From Castellaniella sp. S9 (GTDB lineage: Bacteria > Pseudomonadota > Gammaproteobacteria > Burkholderiales > Burkholderiaceae_B): a stretch of 64,000 bases of DNA. Below the pieces are notes generated by a model, which did no database searches, was not told the origin of the DNA, and worked only from the letters and a program-made list of their open reading frames with translations. The stretch is taken from NCBI RefSeq assembly GCF_027257175.1, contig NZ_JAPFGD010000002.1, forward strand, positions 62,001-126,000, read 5' to 3'. Each line of letters opens with the position of its first letter. Positions within the stretch are counted from its first letter, which is position 1. Positions 59,529 to 64,000 of the stretch are shown in pieces. Position numbers and translations under genes: made by a program.

Positions 59529-59943
59529 GCCATTGCTGCTGATCGTTACAGCAGCTACGCTCGCCGGATGCGCCACTCACAAGGACGAGTTGCTGCCACA
59601 TGGCGATCGCACCATGCAGGATATCTGGCATACCGAAGCGGGTGAGGGCGGTAGCGGCCAGGTAGCCCGCCGCCAGTTGCTCGACGTGCGTCAAAGCTTG
59701 CGCCGACCACTGACTGAGGCTGATGTGCGCGCAGCCCAGACGGAACAGGCCAGCTACACCCGCACCGCTGCCAATGAAATCCAGCGCCAGTTCCAACGGC
59801 TGCCCAATCCGGACCTCGTGATGTACGTGTTCCCGCACTTGGCGGGCACCGACCCCGTGCCAGTGCCCGGCTATAGCACGGTCTTCCCGCTGTATCAGCG
59901 GGTGCAGTACGCCATGCCGGGCGAGCGCGTGGAGGCCTATTAA
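59509..59943 (+). CDS. TIGR03751 family conjugal transfer lipoprotein
   Basis: Lipoprotein of 144 aa with lipobox 'TLAGC' (Cys about 21), in the position of TraV/VirB7. Conserved parts are 'GDRTMQDIWHTEAG' and 'LPNPDLVMYVFPHLA'. ATG 59509 has TAGGAGAAGCCC; the last base of its stop is the first of the next ATG (TAATG). Confidence 0.9.
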   Translation: MRLNSIKPLLLIVTAATLAGCATHKDELLPHGDRTMQDIWHTEAGEGGSGQVARRQLLDVRQSLRRPLTEADVRAAQTEQASYTRTAANEIQRQFQRLPNPDLVMYVFPHLAGTDPVPVPGYSTVFPLYQRVQYAMPGERVEAY

Positions 59944-62834
59944 TGGCATGGCGTTTTCCCTGGCTTAAGCGTGCCAGCCCTGATGACGAGGTTGCCAACA
60001 CCGATCAGTCCGATGGCTGGCAGCGCCATATTCAGACTCTGAGCGAGGCAGGGATTTCCGAGCCGGGTGGGGCGGTCCAAGGCAACCGGCCCGCGACACA
60101 GGCGGACGAAGAGGCGTTGTACGGCGTGGCGCCGTCCTTTGTCGAACTGCTGCCGTGGGTGGAGTATCTGCCCGACAGTCGCTGCATGTTGTTGGAGGAT
60201 GGCCAATCGGTGGCCGCCTTCTTTGAGTTGATTCCGCTGGGCACTGAAGGCCGGGAGGCCGCCTGGCTGGCACAGGCGCGCGATGCGTTGGAGAACGCCT
60301 TGCAGGACAGCTTTGACGAACTGGACGAGAACCCGTGGGTGCTGCAGCTCTACGCCCAGGATGAAACCAGCTTTGATGAGTACCTCAAGACCTTGCAGGG
60401 TTACGTGCAGCCGCGTGCGCAAGGCACTCCGTTTACCGCGTTTTATTTGCGTTTTTTCGCTCACCACCTGCGGGCGGTGGCCAAGCCTGGTGGGTTGTTC
60501 GAGGACACGGTCGTCACTCGTTTGCCCTGGCGCGGCCAAAGCCGCCGTGTGCGCATGGTGGTCTATCGCCGCGTCACGGGGCAAACCGCACGGCGCGGCC
60601 AGACGCCCGCACAGGCGCTGAACATCGTGTGCGACCGGCTGGCCGGTGGCTTGAGCAACGCGGGTATTCAGGCCCACCGCCTGGATGCGCCGCAGATCCA
60701 CGACTGGCTGCTGCGCTGGTTCAATCCCCAGCCCCGGCTATTGGGAGCCACGGCCGAGGACCGCGCGCGCTTTTACCAACTGACCGCCTATCCGCCAACG
60801 CAAGAACCCGACGACATCGAGTTGGCCAGCGGTCGGGACTTCAGCCAACGATTGTTCTTCGGCCAGCCGCGCTCGGATGTGGCGCGCGGGCTGTGGCACT
60901 TTGACGGTATGCCGCACCGGGTCATGGTCACCGATCGTTTGCGCACGCCGCCGACAACGGGACACCTGACGGGCGAGACCCGCAAGGGCGATGCGATCAA
61001 CACCTTGTTTGACCAGATGCCCGAAGACACGGTGATGTGTTTAACCGTGATCGCCACCCCACAGGATGTGCTGGAGACGCACCTGAACCACCTGGCCAAG
61101 AAGGCAGTGGGCGAGACCCTGGCCTCGGAGCAGACACTGCGGGATGTGCAGGAAGCCCGGTCTCTGATTGGTAGCGCCCACAAACTCTACCGAGGCAGTC
61201 TGGCCTTTCACCTGCGTGGCCGTGATGAGGCAGAACTTGATCACCGTGGCCTGCAACTGGCGAACGTGATGCTTAACGCGGGATTGCAGCCGGTACGCGA
61301 AGAAGATGAGGTGGCACCGCTGAGCACCTATTTGCGATGGTTGCCGTGCGTTTACAACCCCTCGCAAGACCGTAAGCAATGGTACACGCAACTGATGTTC
61401 GCCCAGCATGCGGCCAATCTTGCGCCAGTGTGGGGTCGCAGCCAAGGCACGGGACATCCCGGCATTACCTTCTTTAACCGAGGCGGCGGACCCATTACCT
61501 TCGATCCCTTGAACCGCTTGGATCGGCAGATGAATGCCCACCTGTTCCTGTTCGGCCCGACAGGGTCAGGCAAATCGGCTACTTTGAACAACCTGCTCAA
61601 TCAGGTCACGGCCATCTACCGGCCAAGGCTGTTTATTGTGGAGGCCGGCAACTCCTTTGGATTATTCACCGACTTCGCCAAGAGACTGGGTCTTACGGTC
61701 CACCGCGTCAAGCTTTCCCCCGGCGCTGGCATTAGTCTGGCACCGTTCGCAGATGCCCGGCGCCTGATCGAGACGCCCAGCGACGTACAGACGCTGGATG
61801 CGGACGCCCTTGATGGTGAGCCGACCGCTGATGGCATTGAGGAGGCCGGTGCGGATGAACAGCGCGACGTACTGGGCGAACTGGAAATCACCGCTCGATT
61901 GATGATTACGGGCGGTGAGGACAAGGAAGAAGCCCGTATGACGCGGGCGGATCGCTCGTTGATACGTCAGTGCATCCTGGACGCCGCTCGGCTTTGCCAC
62001 AGCGAAGATGGCGAGCAGCGCACCGTATTGACACGCGACGTGCGCGATGCGCTACGTGAACGCGGCCAGGACGGCACATTGCCCGAAATGCGACGCGCCA
62101 GGCTGCTGGAGATGGCTGACGCCATGGACATGTTCTGCCAGGGCTCTGATGGTGAAATGTTCGATCGGTCCAGCACGCCCTGGCCCGAAGCCGACATTAC
62201 CCTGGTTGATCTGGCGACCTACGCCCGCGAGGGCTACAACGCGCAGCTTTCCATTGCCTACATTTCGCTGATTAGTACGGTCAACAATATCGCCGAGCGG
62301 GATCAGTTTTTGGGACGCCCGATCATCAACGTTACCGATGAGGGCCATATCATTACCAAGAACCCGCTGTTGGCACCCTACGTGGTTAAGATCACGAAGA
62401 TGTGGCGGAAATTGGGGGCCTGGTTCTGGCTGGCCACGCAAAACGTTGATGACCTGCCCAAAGCCGCCGAGCCCATGCTCAATATGATCGAGTGGTGGAT
62501 CTGCCTGTCGATGCCGCCTGATGAAGTGGAGAAGATCGCGCGCTTTCGCGAACTATCGCCAGCGCAGAAGGCGTTGATGCTGTCGGCACGCAAGGAGGCC
62601 GGTAAATTCACCGAAGGTGTGATTCTGTCTAAGAACATGGAGGTGCTGTTTCGAGCCGTACCACCGAGTCTCTATCTGGCCCTGGCCCAGACGGAGCCCG
62701 AAGAGAAGGCAGAGCGCTACCAGCTGATGCAGCAGTTCGGTATCAGCGAACTGGACGCAGCGTTTAAGATGTCTGAAAAGATTGATCGGGCTCGGGGAAT
62801 TGATTCTCTGGCATGGGGACCCATACAGGACTGA
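59943..62834 (+). CDS. Conjugative transfer ATPase (VirB4/TraC-like, TIGR03744)
   Basis: Cytoplasmic ATPase of 963 aa that powers channel and pilus assembly. Walker A 'GPTGSGKS' is at 538-545; Walker B-like 'PIINVTDEGHIITKNPLLAP' lies near 800; 'WFWLATQNVDDLPKAAEPML' is the conserved C-terminal motif. The long N-terminal half ('PSFVELLPWVEYLPD...') is typical of the PFGI-1 family. It starts at the overlap TAATG with the lipoprotein gene and ends the transfer operon seen here; a 271-base gap with no recognised feature follows. Confidence 0.93.
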   Translation: MAWRFPWLKRASPDDEVANTDQSDGWQRHIQTLSEAGISEPGGAVQGNRPATQADEEALYGVAPSFVELLPWVEYLPDSRCMLLEDGQSVAAFFELIPLGTEGREAAWLAQARDALENALQDSFDELDENPWVLQLYAQDETSFDEYLKTLQGYVQPRAQGTPFTAFYLRFFAHHLRAVAKPGGLFEDTVVTRLPWRGQSRRVRMVVYRRVTGQTARRGQTPAQALNIVCDRLAGGLSNAGIQAHRLDAPQIHDWLLRWFNPQPRLLGATAEDRARFYQLTAYPPTQEPDDIELASGRDFSQRLFFGQPRSDVARGLWHFDGMPHRVMVTDRLRTPPTTGHLTGETRKGDAINTLFDQMPEDTVMCLTVIATPQDVLETHLNHLAKKAVGETLASEQTLRDVQEARSLIGSAHKLYRGSLAFHLRGRDEAELDHRGLQLANVMLNAGLQPVREEDEVAPLSTYLRWLPCVYNPSQDRKQWYTQLMFAQHAANLAPVWGRSQGTGHPGITFFNRGGGPITFDPLNRLDRQMNAHLFLFGPTGSGKSATLNNLLNQVTAIYRPRLFIVEAGNSFGLFTDFAKRLGLTVHRVKLSPGAGISLAPFADARRLIETPSDVQTLDADALDGEPTADGIEEAGADEQRDVLGELEITARLMITGGEDKEEARMTRADRSLIRQCILDAARLCHSEDGEQRTVLTRDVRDALRERGQDGTLPEMRRARLLEMADAMDMFCQGSDGEMFDRSSTPWPEADITLVDLATYAREGYNAQLSIAYISLISTVNNIAERDQFLGRPIINVTDEGHIITKNPLLAPYVVKITKMWRKLGAWFWLATQNVDDLPKAAEPMLNMIEWWICLSMPPDEVEKIARFRELSPAQKALMLSARKEAGKFTEGVILSKNMEVLFRAVPPSLYLALAQTEPEEKAERYQLMQQFGISELDAAFKMSEKIDRARGIDSLAWGPIQD

Positions 62835-63105
62835 TTGTTATGTCGGTTAAGGAAACTCTAGCAATAACACAGCGAAATAGCCTAATTTATACTTATATTG
62901 GCTCCGATTTGATCTGGCGGGCACTGACTGGAGAATCAGGCAGAAAACGACCCTAAGCAGACGTCGCGCAAATCTGCCCGGCTGTCTGAACGACACCTTA
63001 CCTGCGATGCGTACCCCGCGCCGAGCATGATTAGGTTCTTGTATCACCCAACGATGCCGAACGCGTGAACTCAGCGAGCATGGCACGGTGATTATGCCTC
63101 GAGAA

Positions 63106-64000
63106 CTATGCCAGAACCACTTTGCGCCGTTCCCCAAAGTCTTTTCGCCATTGCTTCAATTCCTCCAAATCGGCTCGTAATTCTGCCTCTTCCGGTATTG
63201 GCACAGGGACCTCATCAGACTGACTGTGTTCATAGTAGGAATACTTCGTCATGAGGCGATCGATCAAATCGCAATCTCCCGTCTCGATAATAGGCAGCGC
63301 GGCCAGCTTATTGTCCGTCGTCACGCTTCGTCTATGTCGTTTCACTATGGCATAAATGAGGTCATCTTCTACTGTGCGCTCAAGCAACTTTCGGAAATCG
63401 CTGCATATACCTTGCGCCCTATCTCGATACTCGTCGCCTCCACCTTCTTTGCCGGCACGCGCTGCCACGTTCAGCCGTTCGATCAGCAGATTGTTCGCAG
63501 CCGTGGTATTAGCGTTCCAAGTTGCCTGATGCACGGGCTGTCCAGCCTTGCCAGCATAGGTCTCAATGCATGTCTGGAAGAAGTTCTTTCCCTTGACGGG
63601 TTCGCCGATCTTCTTCGCGATGTCCTCCATCGCACCATAAAGGGACAGGCGGTGCGTGAAGACGATGACTTGTCGAGTCTTCGCCAACTCTCCCAGGCGC
63701 TTTGCCACTGCCCATTCGTAGTCATGATCCAGCGAAGAAATCGGGTCATCGAACACAAATGGAGCAGGAAACGGCTTTTCACACACATCTGCCAAGAATG
63801 CCGCCAGCGCAATGATGCGACGCTCACCCTCGCTTAGAACTAGCTCGAGCGGCTGTTTTCCCTTGGCCGACTTCAACTGAAGGCGGTGCTTTGCACTACC
63901 TTTCTCCATCTTGGACTTCACGAGTTCTACCTGAATGCGGCCTGCACCGAGCTTCTTAAGCTCTGCGTTGAATCTGGCAACGTACGCCTGGGTGATGGCC
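63106..64000 (-). CDS. SMC/RloC-like AAA ATPase, C-terminal part (5' end outside window)
   Basis: The frame is open from the window edge to the stop at 63106 (about 297 codons), so the gene is truncated at its 5' end. 'LVLSEGERRIIALAAFLAD' (ABC-type signature region), 'FVFDDPISSLDHDYEWAVAK' (Walker B and D-loop) and 'RQVIVFTHRLSLYGAM' (His switch) mark an SMC/Rad50-like ATPase of the AAA_13/RloC/PrrC group. Such proteins are often defence ATPases or anticodon nucleases; the part that would tell is missing. It is on the opposite strand to the transfer genes, so it is probably cargo. Confidence 0.8.
   Translation of the reverse strand, partial: AITQAYVARFNAELKKLGAGRIQVELVKSKMEKGSAKHRLQLKSAKGKQPLELVLSEGERRIIALAAFLADVCEKPFPAPFVFDDPISSLDHDYEWAVAKRLGELAKTRQVIVFTHRLSLYGAMEDIAKKIGEPVKGKNFFQTCIETYAGKAGQPVHQATWNANTTAANNLLIERLNVAARAGKEGGGDEYRDRAQGICSDFRKLLERTVEDDLIYAIVKRHRRSVTTDNKLAALPIIETGDCDLIDRLMTKYSYYEHSQSDEVPVPIPEEAELRADLEELKQWRKDFGERRKVVLA

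Larger units (their letters stand above)
11782..64000 (+). mobile_element. PFGI-1/SPI-7/clc-type integrative and conjugative element (left part)
   Basis: From the tRNA-Gly 3' end the window has a P4-type integrase, AlpA, ParA, ParB, STY4528, PFL_4669, SSB, TopB, DUF3577, PilL-like, TIGR03759, PFL_4695, TraD, TIGR03747, RAQPRD, TIGR03758, TIGR03745, TIGR03750, PFL_4703, TIGR03749, TIGR03752, TIGR03751 and a VirB4-type ATPase. This is the conserved gene order of the PFGI-1/SPI-7/clc superfamily. Base composition drops visibly relative to the chromosomal side, most in the cargo blocks at 37-45 kb and 51.6-55 kb. The relaxase, the TraG-like genes and attR are expected to the right of the window. 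Confidence 0.9.

Overview
The window joins a GC-rich chromosomal segment (about 1-11,800) to the left part of a large integrative and conjugative element (ICE) that starts at a tRNA-Gly gene and runs past base 64,000. The chromosomal genes (ffh next to a ypjD-like gene and ampD, htpG, trmB, thiS, prolyl aminopeptidase) and their protein sequences suggest a betaproteobacterium of the Burkholderiales, probably Alcaligenaceae (Bordetella/Achromobacter/Castellaniella-like). This is inferred from the sequences read by eye, not from a search.

Chromosome: an ABC importer pair (15-1876, minus), a YdjM-like membrane hydrolase (1987-3042, minus), an MscS channel (3204-4364), HtpG (4515-6413), a coupled minus-strand run ypjD-like > PP0621-like > ampD (8134-6452), Ffh (8229-9644), ThiS, prolyl aminopeptidase, TrmB, and tRNA-Gly(CCC) at 11726-11799.

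ICE: the element belongs to the PFGI-1/SPI-7/clc superfamily. In order: a P4-type integrase; a maintenance block (AlpA, ParA, a HicA-like protein, ParB, DUF2857, STY4528-type replication protein, PFL_4669, DUF3158, SSB, topoisomerase III); an accessory-core array (27,060-36,931) of a cytosine methyltransferase, a GHKL ATPase split by a stop codon, several unknown small proteins, DUF3577 and DUF932; cargo insertion 1 (37,100-45,350: decayed toxin with intact antitoxin, adenine-methyltransferase/nuclease pair, Gabija-like OLD nuclease plus UvrD helicase); the mating-pair-formation block from PilL to the VirB4-type ATPase (45,598-62,834), interrupted at 51,603-55,060 by cargo insertion 2 (ParS/Xre-RES-DUF3800 and AbiH); and a truncated SMC/RloC-like ATPase at the right edge. 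The relaxase and right end are not in the window.

The strongest unexplained signal is in the noncoding spacers of the accessory-core array. Four leaders (28584-28697, 30529-30641, 31384-31494, 34829-34947) have little sequence identity overall but fold the same way: a conserved 5' box, hairpins P0-P1, an ACC-N(2-3)-CCA-like linker, hairpin P2 with an invariant GCATC in its loop, hairpin P3, then GATGC, the exact complement of the P2 loop. The stems change with compensation from copy to copy, which argues for a family of about 115-nt pseudoknotted RNAs upstream of four unrelated ICE genes. A second shared signal is a palindrome of the form TATCCCC-W-GGGGATA joined to a conserved block, found ahead of the PFL_4669 operon, an unknown gene and topB.

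Likely logic: ParA/ParB, the replication protein, SSB and TopB maintain or process the excised element; PilL-to-ATPase genes build the transfer channel and TraD couples DNA to it; two cargo sites carry anti-phage or anti-plasmid systems; the RNA-led accessory array is probably regulated one gene at a time.
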